Positions 26,634 to 34,898 of a stretch of DNA of 64,000 nt are shown here, in pieces (the first letter of the stretch is position 1; every line of letters begins with the position of its first letter). Position numbers and translations under genes: made by a program. The DNA comes from Streptomyces sp. CBMA29. Lineage in GTDB: Bacteria > Actinomycetota > Actinomycetes > Streptomycetales > Streptomycetaceae. A model generated the notes under the pieces. The model was not told where the DNA came from and ran no database searches. It saw nothing but the letters and a program-made list of their open reading frames with translations. The DNA lies in contig NZ_MECL01000002.1 of assembly GCF_014596445.1 (NCBI RefSeq), positions 1 through 64,000 on the forward strand, read 5' to 3'.

Positions 26634-27149
26634 ATGACTGACCCCCGCGACGGGGCGGGCGTAGGTGCCCTTGAGGCCATCTACGACTCGTTGCCCCCGA
26701 TGCGGTGCGCGCAGCAGTGCTGGGACTCGTGTACCACTTTTCCGGTAAATGCTCTTGAGCACCGCAACATCAGAGACCAGACCGGCGTGACGCTTACTGG
26801 CGGACGTGCCCGTCCAGGCCAATCGATCCCCCGGTGTCCGGCGTTGTCCTTCGCCAATACGTGCACGATTTATGCCGCCCGGCCCCTGATTTGCCGTATC
26901 TGGGGCATGGCGCGGGGCATGGCGTGCGGGTACGGCTGCGTGCCCGAGGGCGGGCATATCCCGGACGAGGAAGCGATCATTCTGATTAACCGCGTGCTGC
27001 TCCTCAGCAACGACCCGGCGGCAACACCTGAAACGGCACTGCATCAGCTTCTTCAATCTGGCGAGGTGTACCAGGCGGCCGTGGCGGGCGGCATGTTGAT
27101 CGCGCTGGGAATTGATCCCCTGGCCCGCTACAAGGGGGAGCCGCGATGA
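26634..27149 (+). CDS. YkgJ-type cysteine cluster protein
   Basis: 171 aa. Cys residues at 25, 29, 33, 68, 77, 87, 98 and 102 follow the pattern of the YkgJ/UPF0153 family, including the hallmark RPLICRIWG. Such proteins bind a metal, zinc or Fe-S, but their role is unknown. It starts at the ATG MTDPRDG and its stop overlaps the next start by 4 nt, opening a small four-gene plus-strand operon next to the junction. Confidence 0.75.
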   Translation: MTDPRDGAGVGALEAIYDSLPPMRCAQQCWDSCTTFPVNALEHRNIRDQTGVTLTGGRARPGQSIPRCPALSFANTCTIYAARPLICRIWGMARGMACGYGCVPEGGHIPDEEAIILINRVLLLSNDPAATPETALHQLLQSGEVYQAAVAGGMLIALGIDPLARYKGEPR

Positions 27150-27538
27150 GGGGCAGAATCATCGAGGTCACCAACGGGCCGTTCACGCCGATGAATTGGG
27201 GCAAATTCCTGGTGCAGGTCCCAGTCGAGGAGTGGGCGTACCGGAGTGCGGTGAGCGGGTCGTCCGGTCCGCTGCTCGGCGAGATCGGGTGGGGCACGAA
27301 TCACATCATCGTTTTTGATCTCCAGACGATGGAGGGCGCCGCTTTTGAGCCCGGTGGGGTCGCGGCGGCCGATCTCAAGAAACACCGCATCCACGTGTGC
27401 CTGCTCTTTGAGCCGTTTCTGGAGTGGTTGTACGACCAGGTTGACGTGCGCGATCTGGATGCGTTGCCGGACCACGTGCATCTGCCGGACACCCCGATGG
27501 GTCTCTACGGCTATCGGCGGCCGGGGGTGTCCGCGTGA
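27146..27538 (+). CDS. Hypothetical element protein
   Basis: 130 aa, coupled to the YkgJ-type gene through ATGA. Features are NGPFTPMNWGKFLVQVP at the N-terminus, GWGTNHIIVFDLQTMEG in the middle and an HVHLPDTPMGLYGYR end. Predicted soluble and beta-rich. I do not recognise a family; similar short proteins occur in actinophages. Confidence 0.65.
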   Translation: MRGRIIEVTNGPFTPMNWGKFLVQVPVEEWAYRSAVSGSSGPLLGEIGWGTNHIIVFDLQTMEGAAFEPGGVAAADLKKHRIHVCLLFEPFLEWLYDQVDVRDLDALPDHVHLPDTPMGLYGYRRPGVSA

Positions 27539-27702
27539 TTTTTACGCTGGTGATGTCTCTGGCGGGCGCGGGGATCGGCGCGTACGTGGGCCTTACCGGA
27601 AATGCCCCGGCCGATTACCAGTTGGCGTCCGCTGTCGCGGTTACGGCCGGTTTCTTCCTTGGCAGGGTGCTCGACGGCCTGGTGAAAACCTGGCGCTCAT
27701 GA
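27535..27702 (+). CDS. Small membrane protein, 55 aa
   Basis: Starts at a GTG inside the preceding stop (GTGA) and ends in the next start (ATGA). VIFTLVMSLAGAGIGAYVG and LASAVAVTAGFFLGRVLDGL form two membrane helices. The gene is supported by perfect coupling on both sides. Function unknown. Confidence 0.6.
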   Translation: MIFTLVMSLAGAGIGAYVGLTGNAPADYQLASAVAVTAGFFLGRVLDGLVKTWRS

Positions 27703-27965
27703 GCGACGCCGACCCATTGTCGACGTTTTTCAGGGCGCACCGGTGGGGCTGCGTCGTGTATTGCGTCGATGTAGCCACTGATGGCGACTTTTGGTGGGCA
27801 GTGGCGTGGGGGGTTGGTGTGTCGCTCGTTTCGCCGTTGCTGTTCATCGCGCTCGACGCGCTTCTGCTGGAGCTGCGCTGTGGGCGTGAGGTAAGGAGGT
27901 TTCGGAGGAATCCCGGCTACATTCTGCCGCCGGATGATCCCTCGGGCTTATTAGCTCAGCAGTAG
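27699..27965 (+). CDS. Small membrane protein with tandem TTA codons
   Basis: 88 aa. A hydrophobic core (FWWAVAWGVGVSLVSPLLFIALDALLL) forms one or two helices, followed by a basic segment. The antepenultimate codons are TTA TTA. In Streptomyces TTA is read by the bldA tRNA, which accumulates late in growth, so full-length protein may be developmentally limited. A terminator follows immediately. Confidence 0.6.
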   Translation: MSDADPLSTFFRAHRWGCVVYCVDVATDGDFWWAVAWGVGVSLVSPLLFIALDALLLELRCGREVRRFRRNPGYILPPDDPSGLLAQQ

Positions 27966-27972
27966 GAACTGC

Positions 27973-28008
27973 GAAGAGGCGCCCTCAGTTCGTTGGGGGC
28001 GCCTCTTC
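27973..28008. terminator. Bidirectional hairpin between convergent genes
   Basis: GAAGAGGCGCCC pairs with GGGGGCGCCTCTTC around a TCAGTTCGTT loop. It serves the plus-strand operon and contains the stop of the convergent minus-strand gene in its loop. Confidence 0.85.
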
Positions 28009-28398
28009 TGGTCGCGCTGCTGTCCATTCGTCAATGAGTTCAACGGCGCGTTCCGGTGTCATGATGAAGGCCGTTCCGGGTTTCGGGAAGTAGTCGCTGG
28101 GCGTTCGGGTGTTGACGGCGATACGCCACTGCCCTTTCTGGTAGAGAAGATTCGCGTCCGTGATCCCAGCAGCCTCGGCTCCGGGGATCACGGCGCGCCA
28201 GCGTACGTCCGGCTTCAGCTCGTACAGGTCGCCGTTACGAATGACGGCTCGGATGCGCTTGCGTGCGGTCGCAGCGGATACACCTACGACCGCGCACAGG
28301 CGGCTCACAGCGCGACTCAGCGGCACCAGGGCGGGGGCGCTTTCGGTGACTAACTCCTGCGCGATACTGAGGGCTTGGTCGATCTTCGGGTCAGGCAC
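27985..28398 (-). CDS. HTH-like element protein
   Basis: 137 aa from a GTG with GGAG upstream. LSRAVSRLCAVVGVSAATARKRIRAVIRNGDL looks like a helix-turn-helix, and the C-terminal part has YFPKPGTAFIMTPERAVELIDEW. Likely DNA-binding, target unknown. Last gene of the minus block. Confidence 0.55.
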   Translation of the reverse strand: MPDPKIDQALSIAQELVTESAPALVPLSRAVSRLCAVVGVSAATARKRIRAVIRNGDLYELKPDVRWRAVIPGAEAAGITDANLLYQKGQWRIAVNTRTPSDYFPKPGTAFIMTPERAVELIDEWTAARPEEAPPTN

Positions 28399-28420
28399 TT
28401 ATTCGTCTCCGGTGGGCAGC

Positions 28421-28455
28421 GGAGAGGCACCGGCCAGGGGCGCCGGTGCCTCTCC
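28421..28455. terminator. Hairpin 3' of the duplicated-domain gene
   Basis: GGAGAGGCACCGGC pairs perfectly with GCCGGTGCCTCTCC, 12 nt after the stop at 28467. No U-tract follows. Confidence 0.8.
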
Positions 28456-28466
28456 GTTTGCGGGGG

Positions 28467-29468
28467 TCAGACGGCCGCTTCTCGCTTGGCCCCAAGCGTC
28501 CGCATGACGCGTTTGTGCATCTCCAGGCTCTCGGGTGTGGGGAAGCCGAGGCCGTTGCCGTGCGGTCCCAGACACTCCGTGTGCTCGGTGCAGCGGTGGT
28601 CGAGGGTGACCGTGTCGCCTTCTTTGGTGAACCAGTCGATCTCGGCTACGCGTAGATCGTGCGCGGTGGAAGCGTGGTTGTTCCGGTGCGCGAAGGCGAC
28701 CCAGTATGGCGTGGGTGCACCGGGCTTCGCGTGCGGCAGGGGGCAGCCGATCTGGTCGACGTCTTTAACCCACCGGCCGTTGGACGGCTTTTTCGGGGTG
28801 CTTTTCTTGTCTGCCTGCTTGGTGGGAGCTGTTGCCGCTTGTGGTGGCTCTGGCGTGGCGGGAGTCGGACTCCACGCAAAATGCGCCGTGGCTTCGTGGG
28901 CGGTGAGCTGGTCTTTGGTTGCCAGGGCGTAGCCGGTGTCTGCGCAGACAGTGTGCACTGCGCAGGCGAAGCCGAGGTGCACAGTGCCGTCTGCCCAGAT
29001 GATTTCGGGTGCTGTGCAGTCGTGTGCGGCGCTGGCGTGGTCGTCTCTGTGTGAGGCGGCTACGCGTCGGGGGGGCTTGCATTCGATGCAGAAAATGAAT
29101 GGGGAGTCCAGCCTGACGTCAGACGTGTCGTGGTCGGCTGTCAGGCTACGTGGGAGTGGTAGTTGGTCGCTGACTGTCTCGGGCGCTCCACGGCCTGCTA
29201 GGGCGGTTCGGATTGCTGGTGGTGCGGTCCGGTGCTTTCGTGGCCTGGCACGGCGGAGCATCGCGTCGAGAGTGTCCAGGCGTTCGCTGATGAAGTCTCT
29301 GCGCGGGCCGATCAGGTCGAGGAGGATTCCGCATGCGTCGCAGAGGTCCACGACGTCGTCTGTCGGTTCGCCGTCGGCGGACGCCTGATGCTCCTGAGTG
29401 GCCACCGTCTCTACGCCGTGCTCTGCGCACCAGTCGCAGTCACGGGCGATGATGACTTTTTCGGCCAT
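28467..29468 (-). CDS. Protein with two homologous His/Cys modules
   Basis: 333 aa. An N-terminal Zn-ribbon-like part has CDWC and CDAC. Two related modules follow: HRDDHASAAHDC with FACAVHTVC near residues 140-190, and HRNNHASTAHDL with HRCTEHTEC near residues 265-310. They are joined by a Pro/Ala/Lys linker containing KKSTPKKPSNGRWVKD. The conserved His and Cys suggest metal sites. The start overlaps the upstream stop (TGATG). Not recognised beyond this. Confidence 0.6.
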   Translation of the reverse strand: MAEKVIIARDCDWCAEHGVETVATQEHQASADGEPTDDVVDLCDACGILLDLIGPRRDFISERLDTLDAMLRRARPRKHRTAPPAIRTALAGRGAPETVSDQLPLPRSLTADHDTSDVRLDSPFIFCIECKPPRRVAASHRDDHASAAHDCTAPEIIWADGTVHLGFACAVHTVCADTGYALATKDQLTAHEATAHFAWSPTPATPEPPQAATAPTKQADKKSTPKKPSNGRWVKDVDQIGCPLPHAKPGAPTPYWVAFAHRNNHASTAHDLRVAEIDWFTKEGDTVTLDHRCTEHTECLGPHGNGLGFPTPESLEMHKRVMRTLGAKREAAV

Positions 29469-29944
29469 CACGCCACCGCTTTACGGCGCGTGGGACCGGA
29501 CTTGGTTGCCTTGCCCGACTTGCCTGACTTGGCCGCCGCTTTCCTGCCCATCCGGGCCAACAGCTTGGTGACGGCCTGTTTGTCGGCATTCCGCTGGATC
29601 TCGGCGCGGACGCTGACGCCGGTGCTGTAGACGCCTCGCGGGGCGATGAGGTCAGGATTTCGGTCGGTGTACCAGTAGTCGCTGCGGTCGTCGCCACGGA
29701 TCACGTAGAGGTGGTGACGCCGCAGGCCGCACGAGGGGCAGACGTCAACGTATTCGACCTGCGTTACGCGGCTCGCTGTCGTTGTGCGCTCGCCTGTTGA
29801 AGTGAGCGGCACCGCCTGTGCCTTGAGATCGAAGTGGTGCCTGTCGCCTCGGCACTGTTCCAGGTTTTCCGGGATGTTCTTCGCGAAGTCACGAACGTCT
29901 TCGGGCGTTGCCTGGTCACGCTGTTGTTGCTGAGTCTGGGGCAT
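29468..29944 (-). CDS. Hypothetical protein with CxxC and basic tail
   Basis: 158 aa. A Gln-rich start, a VDVCPSCGLRRHHLYVIRG ribbon, a YWYTDRNPDLIAPRGVYS motif, then an Ala/Lys/Gly-rich tail such as AAAKSGKSGKATKSG, like the tails of nucleic-acid-binding proteins. Possibly binds DNA or RNA. Confidence 0.6.
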   Translation of the reverse strand: MPQTQQQQRDQATPEDVRDFAKNIPENLEQCRGDRHHFDLKAQAVPLTSTGERTTTASRVTQVEYVDVCPSCGLRRHHLYVIRGDDRSDYWYTDRNPDLIAPRGVYSTGVSVRAEIQRNADKQAVTKLLARMGRKAAAKSGKSGKATKSGPTRRKAVA

Positions 29945-30095
29945 CTTCGGTCATCCCTTAGTGAGAGACGGTTGATTGCCAGACACGATAGGTGCGTTGG
30001 GTGGCGTTAGAGGCAGGGCGTGCGTTGATACGTCGTCCGGTCGGGTATTGATTCACCCGTACGGGTGACTGTGGTATGGGTGCTGGATACAGCGA

Positions 30096-30136
30096 CGCCC
30101 GCCCTCGCCGGGTACAGGTTCCGGCAGGGGCGGGCG
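30096..30136 (-). terminator. Hairpin 3' of lsr2
   Basis: On the minus strand CGCCCGCCCC pairs with GGGCGGGCG around a loop, about 20 nt after the lsr2 stop. Confidence 0.75.
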
Positions 30137-30155
30137 TTCGCCGCTGTGCGCAGGG

Positions 30156-30590
30156 TTACTTGGCAGCGGCAGCGGTCTTCCTGGCGGCGGTCTTCTTCGC
30201 TGTCGTCGGCCTCTTGGCGGGCTCGGCGGATGCGGTGGCCGGTGCGGCCGGTTCGGCTGCCTTGCGCATGGCCACTCCGTACGCCTCCTGGATCTGTGCC
30301 GGAACGCGGCCACGGTCGTTGATGTCGTAGCCCTGCTCCTTTGCCCACGCGCGGATTTTCGCGGTGTCGCCGCTGCCTGCGGTCCTGATCGGCGCCTTGC
30401 CGCGCGCGGCCCGGCCTCCGGTTCGCCGTCCGGCGTCGGTGTACGGGGTGAGCAGGTTCCGCAGCTTGTCGGCGCTCGCCGTTTTGAGATCGATTTCGTA
30501 GGTGACGCCGTCCACCGCGAACGTGACGGTCTCGTCGGCTTCGCCGCCGTCCATGTCGTCAACGAGGAGAACCTGAACCTTCTGTGCCAT
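30156..30590 (-). CDS. lsr2: Lsr2-family nucleoid-associated protein
   Basis: 144 aa. The N-terminal oligomerisation domain starts MAQKVQVLLVDDMDGGEADETV and has FAVDGVTYEIDL; the C-terminal DNA-binding domain has IRAWAKEQGYDINDRGRVP, whose RGR is the AT-hook-like contact motif. After it comes an extra Ala/Lys/Pro tail (AAPATASAEPAKRP, KKTAARK) not typical of chromosomal Lsr2. Lsr2 binds AT-rich DNA and silences foreign genes; an element-borne copy may cover the element itself or alter host silencing. SD is CGGAGC. Confidence 0.9.
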   Translation of the reverse strand: MAQKVQVLLVDDMDGGEADETVTFAVDGVTYEIDLKTASADKLRNLLTPYTDAGRRTGGRAARGKAPIRTAGSGDTAKIRAWAKEQGYDINDRGRVPAQIQEAYGVAMRKAAEPAAPATASAEPAKRPTTAKKTAARKTAAAAK

Positions 30591-30633
30591 GCTGTGCTCC
30601 GAATCATAAACGAGTAAGCCCCGAACTCCCGGC

Positions 30634-30661
30634 AGTGTAGCGGGGATTTCGGGGCCGTCCA
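30634..30661 (-). promoter_or_regulatory. Possible lsr2 promoter
   Basis: On the minus strand TGGACG and TACACT are separated by 16 nt, ending 44 nt upstream of the lsr2 start. The match to the -35/-10 consensus is moderate. Confidence 0.35.
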
Positions 30662-30755
30662 GTGTGAAATGTGTATGTGCCAGACGTGTTCGACCTTGGG
30701 CCGCGCGCAGTAAGCGTTTTGGCGTAGGGTTTCTGCCGCGCCGCGCGATTGTGTG

Positions 30756-31262
30756 TCAGGACGCGGTGTCCTCCGTGCCCGCCTCCGCCTTGTCGGTGCC
30801 GAGGGCCGTGAGGGTGTCGAGGGCGTTGCCGATCTCGATGAGCTGCTCCTGCAATGCCTCCCAGGTCTCCTCGCGGTCCTCGGCGCTCACGCGGGTTTCT
30901 TCGAGGGAGAGTTCGTACTGCTCGGCGAGCGTGATGGCGTTGCTGATGGGCTCGCTGATGCCCATCACGGGGTCCTCGTCGTGGGGCAGCAGGATGTAGA
31001 GGGCGTTGAGTGCGTCGAGAAGCTTCGCGGCGTACTGCGGTGGCATGAGGCTGGCGTCCACCGACGTGACGTCCTTGCGGACGGTGCTGATCGCCTCGTT
31101 GAGACTGACGATCTCCGTGGTGAGATCGCTGAGCGGCCCGGCGTCATCCTTGAGGACATCAAGGATGGTCTGGATTTTCTCCAGGTTGGCGCGGGAGCGG
31201 GTGCTGCGGGCGAGTTTGTGGATCTGGTCGGCGGTCGTGGGCTGGGCCTTGGTCCGGGTCAT
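30756..31262 (-). CDS. Helical (coiled-coil) element protein
   Basis: 168 aa, almost entirely helical, with long amphipathic runs such as LEKIQTILDVLKDDAG and REETWEALQEQLIEIGNALD. Overlaps the helicase stop by 4 nt, so it is translated with the helicase and may act with it. No family recognised. Confidence 0.62.
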   Translation of the reverse strand: MTRTKAQPTTADQIHKLARSTRSRANLEKIQTILDVLKDDAGPLSDLTTEIVSLNEAISTVRKDVTSVDASLMPPQYAAKLLDALNALYILLPHDEDPVMGISEPISNAITLAEQYELSLEETRVSAEDREETWEALQEQLIEIGNALDTLTALGTDKAEAGTEDTAS

Positions 31263-33187
31263 GTGGTACCTCCGTCTTTCTCGCGAGCGATTGCTGTCGC
31301 TTCGTCATTTACCATCTGCTGGAGCCGCTTGTTCGCGAGCTTTTCCGCCCCCTTCCAGATACCTTCCATCGTGGTTACGGCGTTGGTCACGTAGGCACGG
31401 TAACGGCTGGGAGAGAATTTGAAACGAGGGACAATTCGCGAGCACTCATAGGCCATGGCGATGAGCTGCTGGCGACGCTCTTCCTCGGGAAGAGTCCGGT
31501 CCATGAGCATTTTGTGGAACCGGGCGGCCAGTGCGGTCAATTCCTGGTCGTCAATTTTTGGAGAGATATCCCGCCTGCCACGCCAGTGCCAGCCGGGAAG
31601 CTGTTCCAGAAGCGCTCTACGCGAGGGCGGCAGCGTCCCTTTGTTGTTGGCCGTTTGCTGTGTCGCGGCGAAAGCCCCGATCGCGTCGCGTTGCGGAGAA
31701 ACATAGGCACTGCGAGGCATCTCTCCGGTGTATTCCATGTACGCCTTCAACTTCCCGTACCTGACAAGCCAGCTCTCGGTGACGTTCGTCAAGACGTGCA
31801 GCGTGAGGGCCTCGTGCATTTTGCTGTGCAGATCGGCGTCGAGGCCCAGGATGTCGATGGCATCGGGAAGGCGCGGGTTGACCTCTCCCGCGAATTCCCC
31901 GACTCCAGCGTCCACCGCAGCCGTGGTGAAGCCCGAGTCCATCCGCTCGTCGAAGTCGCGCAATGCGGACAGCACCGCGTAAACGTGCCGGAACTCGCTG
32001 TCGGCCAGCACCTGCTCCGGGCTCTCCCCCGGCGCCAACACAACCGGCAGCACGATAACGGACTTCCGGCTTTTACCTGGGGACAGGCGCAGCGCCCGTC
32101 CGACTGCCTGAGTAATTGCCACGATCGACGTCCTCGGGTCAGCGAAGACCACGCAGTCGACGGCTGGCACGTCCACGCCGACCGTCAAAACGGCGACGTT
32201 GCTCAGGACCGTGGCACCTTCGTTGGCGGGGTGCGCAAGCTGCTCCAGTGCCGCTTCGCGCGCCGCTGGAGAGCTGTTGGCGTCGATGTGCAGGGCCTTG
32301 ACCGGGACCGAAGTGACCCGCCGGGCGGTGCGGGCGAGGGTGTCGGTGAAACCGCGTGACCGCTCGACACGACTGTGAAATCCCAGCGCACGGCGCGTGC
32401 CGTATTCTTCGATTGCTCGGCCCACCGCGATCTGCGCGGCGACCTGAGAAGCGGTCACTTCCCTGCCACGCGGGTAGGCGTTCTGGTCGGAAAGGGCCTG
32501 GTGGATTTCCTTATCGGTGACCAGCACCATAGCCACCATGTAGTCGCTCAGAAGCTCTTGGGCGATGGCCTGCCCGAAAGTGAGGTCAGGAATTCGCTCT
32601 CCGTAGAGCGCGACGTCTTCCATGGACACCGCGTCCTGGGTGCCGTCACCATTGTGGTTGCGGGCTGTCGCGGTCAGACCGACGCGGTACTTCGTCGGGA
32701 TGCGAGTGTCGTCCAGGACAATCGAGAATTTCTTCCCGGCCTGTCCTGCCGTAACGTGGACCTCGTCAAGGATCATGGCGTCCAGTGGCGGCAGCGACGG
32801 CTCAGCGGCATAGGCATTGGCGATGCGCTCGGCCGACTGGTAAGTGCTCACGATCAGCCGCGTGCGCGAGGTACGGGTGCGGATGAAGGCAGCGATGTCC
32901 TCGGGGGCTGTCGTAGCGGCTGCCTGCCCCACTGCCGGGTCGGAGTACACCAGCAGGACGTCGAGGGCGGCGCCCCACTCTTCTTCCCAGTCTCGGTACA
33001 TCTGCCGCACCAGGGCCTTGCTCGGCACCGTCACGAGGATGACGCCGCCTGCCGGTGTCTTGCGGCGGGCCACCTCGCGGCCCACGAGGGTTTTGCCGGT
33101 GCCGCAGGCCCGCACGGACAAGGCCCGTTCCTCGGCCGCAACAAGCTGGTCGATAGCCGTGGTCTGGTCGGGACGCGGGGGTTTCAT
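31259..33187 (-). CDS. DEVH-type superfamily 2 helicase with helicase-associated domain
   Basis: 642 aa. Motif Q/I: RPDQTTAIDQL then RACGTGKTLVGREV; motif II: MILDEVH; motif III: GLTATA; motif V-VI: LTVGVDVPAVD and ITQAVGRALRLSPGK. After about residue 500, WLVRYGKLKAYMEYTGEMPR and KGTLPPSRRALLEQLPGWHW are a helicase-associated (HA) domain. This architecture is frequent on Streptomyces linear plasmids and phage-like elements, but its function there is not established. A role in replication or DNA processing is plausible. Confidence 0.88.
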   Translation of the reverse strand: MKPPRPDQTTAIDQLVAAEERALSVRACGTGKTLVGREVARRKTPAGGVILVTVPSKALVRQMYRDWEEEWGAALDVLLVYSDPAVGQAAATTAPEDIAAFIRTRTSRTRLIVSTYQSAERIANAYAAEPSLPPLDAMILDEVHVTAGQAGKKFSIVLDDTRIPTKYRVGLTATARNHNGDGTQDAVSMEDVALYGERIPDLTFGQAIAQELLSDYMVAMVLVTDKEIHQALSDQNAYPRGREVTASQVAAQIAVGRAIEEYGTRRALGFHSRVERSRGFTDTLARTARRVTSVPVKALHIDANSSPAAREAALEQLAHPANEGATVLSNVAVLTVGVDVPAVDCVVFADPRTSIVAITQAVGRALRLSPGKSRKSVIVLPVVLAPGESPEQVLADSEFRHVYAVLSALRDFDERMDSGFTTAAVDAGVGEFAGEVNPRLPDAIDILGLDADLHSKMHEALTLHVLTNVTESWLVRYGKLKAYMEYTGEMPRSAYVSPQRDAIGAFAATQQTANNKGTLPPSRRALLEQLPGWHWRGRRDISPKIDDQELTALAARFHKMLMDRTLPEEERRQQLIAMAYECSRIVPRFKFSPSRYRAYVTNAVTTMEGIWKGAEKLANKRLQQMVNDEATAIAREKDGGTT

Positions 33188-33195
33188 TTCCTGCC

Positions 33196-33732
33196 TTACT
33201 TGCCCTTACGGGGGGCCTTCGGAGTGGTCAGGGCCTGCTCAATGGACCAACCGCTTTGCTTCACACGCGTACGCAGCAGAAGGGCGGTTACCGAGGGATG
33301 ACGTCGGGCGTCGTTGAACCACTCGCCGAGCGGCTGGGACACGCCGTCCCACTCGTACTCGGTCTTGTCCCAGAAGTCGCCCTTCTTACGGCCCTTGTAG
33401 GTGCCGGGGGGAATGTAGCGACCGTCGAATCCCTTCTTCGACATCGCCGGGGCTTCACCGATCTCGTGCACGCGCTGATCGATCCCGCCGTCGGGCCAGA
33501 AAATGATCTCGACGGAAGCCGGGCCGTAAATCTTCCGGCCCTTGGTGGAATCGAACCGGTCCACAGAGTCGCCAACACCAAGGTCAACGACAGCACGCTT
33601 ACGGACGTTGTTACCCGAGCCGTCCTTGGCTGCCATCTCCCTGACCGTCGCGGCGGTGTAGTGCGTGCCCTTGGCGTATGCCGCCTCCAGCGCCTCATCG
33701 ATAATGCTGTCGGCGGTCTCTTCGTCGTCCAC
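33196..33732 (-). CDS. Hypothetical protein upstream of helicase
   Basis: 178 aa from a GTG with an excellent GAAGGAGG site. The N-terminus is helical (DDEETADSIIDEALEAAYAKG), followed by VEIIFWPDGGIDQRVHE and a basic YKGRKKGDFWDKTEYEW region. It ends nine bases before the helicase start, so the two are probably co-expressed. Not recognised. Confidence 0.65.
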   Translation of the reverse strand: MDDEETADSIIDEALEAAYAKGTHYTAATVREMAAKDGSGNNVRKRAVVDLGVGDSVDRFDSTKGRKIYGPASVEIIFWPDGGIDQRVHEIGEAPAMSKKGFDGRYIPPGTYKGRKKGDFWDKTEYEWDGVSQPLGEWFNDARRHPSVTALLLRTRVKQSGWSIEQALTTPKAPRKGK

Positions 33733-33758
33733 GTTCCTCCTTCGGTAACACCGATGAC

Positions 33759-33780
33759 AAAAGCCCCCGGCGGGGGCGCT
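33759..33780 (-). terminator. Intrinsic terminator
   Basis: Minus strand AGCGCCCCCGCCGGGGGCTTTTG forms a short perfect hairpin followed by a U-run, just upstream of the next gene group. Confidence 0.8.
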
Positions 33781-33850
33781 ACTTTCGGCGGCGGTGACAT
33801 GGTACGGCGGTGCCCAGCCACGCGGGCTGGCCACCACCGAGACGCGTCAT
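33779..33850 (-). CDS. Possible 23-aa microprotein
   Basis: Starts at an ATG inside the stop of the upstream gene (ATGA) and ends at the terminator. MTRLGGGQPAWLG then a basic HRRRK end. Support is the coupling only. Confidence 0.35.
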   Translation of the reverse strand: MTRLGGGQPAWLGTAVPCHRRRK

Positions 33851-34134
33851 GCCAAAGTTGCGGCGGCGTCCTGTTGATCGCGGGGTGCGACGTCGAACAG
33901 GCCGCGACGGTCGTCCGGGTGCAGGTGGTTCAAGTTCTGCCCCCGTCCGCTGCGGTCCACCGTCCACACCGTCAGCCCGGAAGGATTGGTGAACGCGGCG
34001 AGCATCACCTCCGGCCGCTGCTCCATGATCTCCTGCGCGGCCCGGCACACGCGGGCCAGCGACCTGTCCTCCGGCCCCTTCTCCGGCTGCGCCGGGGCTG
34101 TCGCCGCGTACAGCGTCGTCGTCCAGGCGCTCAC
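33847..34134 (-). CDS. Hypothetical element protein
   Basis: 95 aa from a GTG overlapping the upstream stop. ARVCRAAQEIMEQRPEVMLAAFTN is helical; TVWTVDRSGRGQNLNHLHPDDRRG is beta-rich. Unrecognised. Confidence 0.6.
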   Translation of the reverse strand: MSAWTTTLYAATAPAQPEKGPEDRSLARVCRAAQEIMEQRPEVMLAAFTNPSGLTVWTVDRSGRGQNLNHLHPDDRRGLFDVAPRDQQDAAATLA

Positions 34135-34817
34135 TCGCCGTCCTCGTCGTCGTCCTCGTCGGGGCGCGGGAAGGCGTACGAGGGGTCGAACGTCTCCACC
34201 GCGTACTCCAGCTCCTGGATCTTGCCGCCGAAGATCCGCGCCATCCACGCGTCGCGCTCCTCGTTGGCGCTCTGGATCATCAGGCCGACGTGATCGCGCG
34301 CCATCTCGGGGGTGATCGGTACGTCAGCGCCGGTGCGGCCGTCCCGCAGGAACGCACCCCCCAGCTTGATCTCCATCAGCGAGATGCGGATGAAGAACTC
34401 ACCCCAGTTCGTGGCGGTGACCTCCCACATGCCGATGGCCTTGGCGGGCAGGTCCAGCGGGTACTTCACGTTGATCTTCGGCGTGATGTCGAAGGTCGTG
34501 CGCCGCTCCTGGAGCGCCGTCTCGTACGCCTCCAGGGCGAGCACGTAGGTGCGCCAGCGGTTCACCGTCTCCTCGTCCTGGTCGTAGTCGGTGAACACCT
34601 TCCAGCCACCGACCGTCAGTCTGCGGACGGCGTGCGCGGGAGCGCTCAGGTCCTTGGCGAGCTGACAGGCCCTGGTGATGTGCTCGGCGTCGTATCCCTG
34701 GTCGACGCCGTGGGCGACGATCCAGAGGTAGCCGTGGTGCTGCCCGCGCTGGTACACGTGCTGCTCGGGATTGCCGTACGGCGCCTGGAACACGGTTTCG
34801 GTGGGGGTCTTGGTCAT
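34131..34817 (-). CDS. Hypothetical element protein with acidic tail
   Basis: 228 aa. Motifs include GYLWIVAHGVDQGYDAEHITRA, GWKVFTDYDQDEETVNRW and ATNWGEFFIRISLMEIKLGG; the end is DEDDDEDGE. Globular, alpha/beta, no catalytic signature. First gene of its group; a terminator of the next group lies 25 bp upstream. Confidence 0.65.
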   Translation of the reverse strand: MTKTPTETVFQAPYGNPEQHVYQRGQHHGYLWIVAHGVDQGYDAEHITRACQLAKDLSAPAHAVRRLTVGGWKVFTDYDQDEETVNRWRTYVLALEAYETALQERRTTFDITPKINVKYPLDLPAKAIGMWEVTATNWGEFFIRISLMEIKLGGAFLRDGRTGADVPITPEMARDHVGLMIQSANEERDAWMARIFGGKIQELEYAVETFDPSYAFPRPDEDDDEDGE

Positions 34818-34842
34818 GGTGCGTTTTCTCCTCTTGGGTATG

Positions 34843-34876
34843 AAAAGGCCCGGCCCCTGAATCTAGCGGGCCGGGC
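34843..34876 (-). terminator. Intrinsic terminator
   Basis: Minus strand GCCCGGCCCG pairs with GGGGCCGGGC, followed by CTTTTC, 22 nt past the stop at 34899. Confidence 0.85.
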
Positions 34877-34898
34877 TGACAGCGGGCGGGCGGATGAG

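Noticed and set aside
27945..28010. TTATTAGCTCAGCAGT, resembling the start of a tRNA
   Set aside because: It is coding sequence up to the TAG, and the following hairpin is better explained as a bidirectional terminator; no acceptor pairing.
33540..33570. T-loop-like sequence GGAATCGAACCGG
   Set aside because: It lies inside a well-supported gene, codes for part of it (VDRFDS), and no stem pairs around it.
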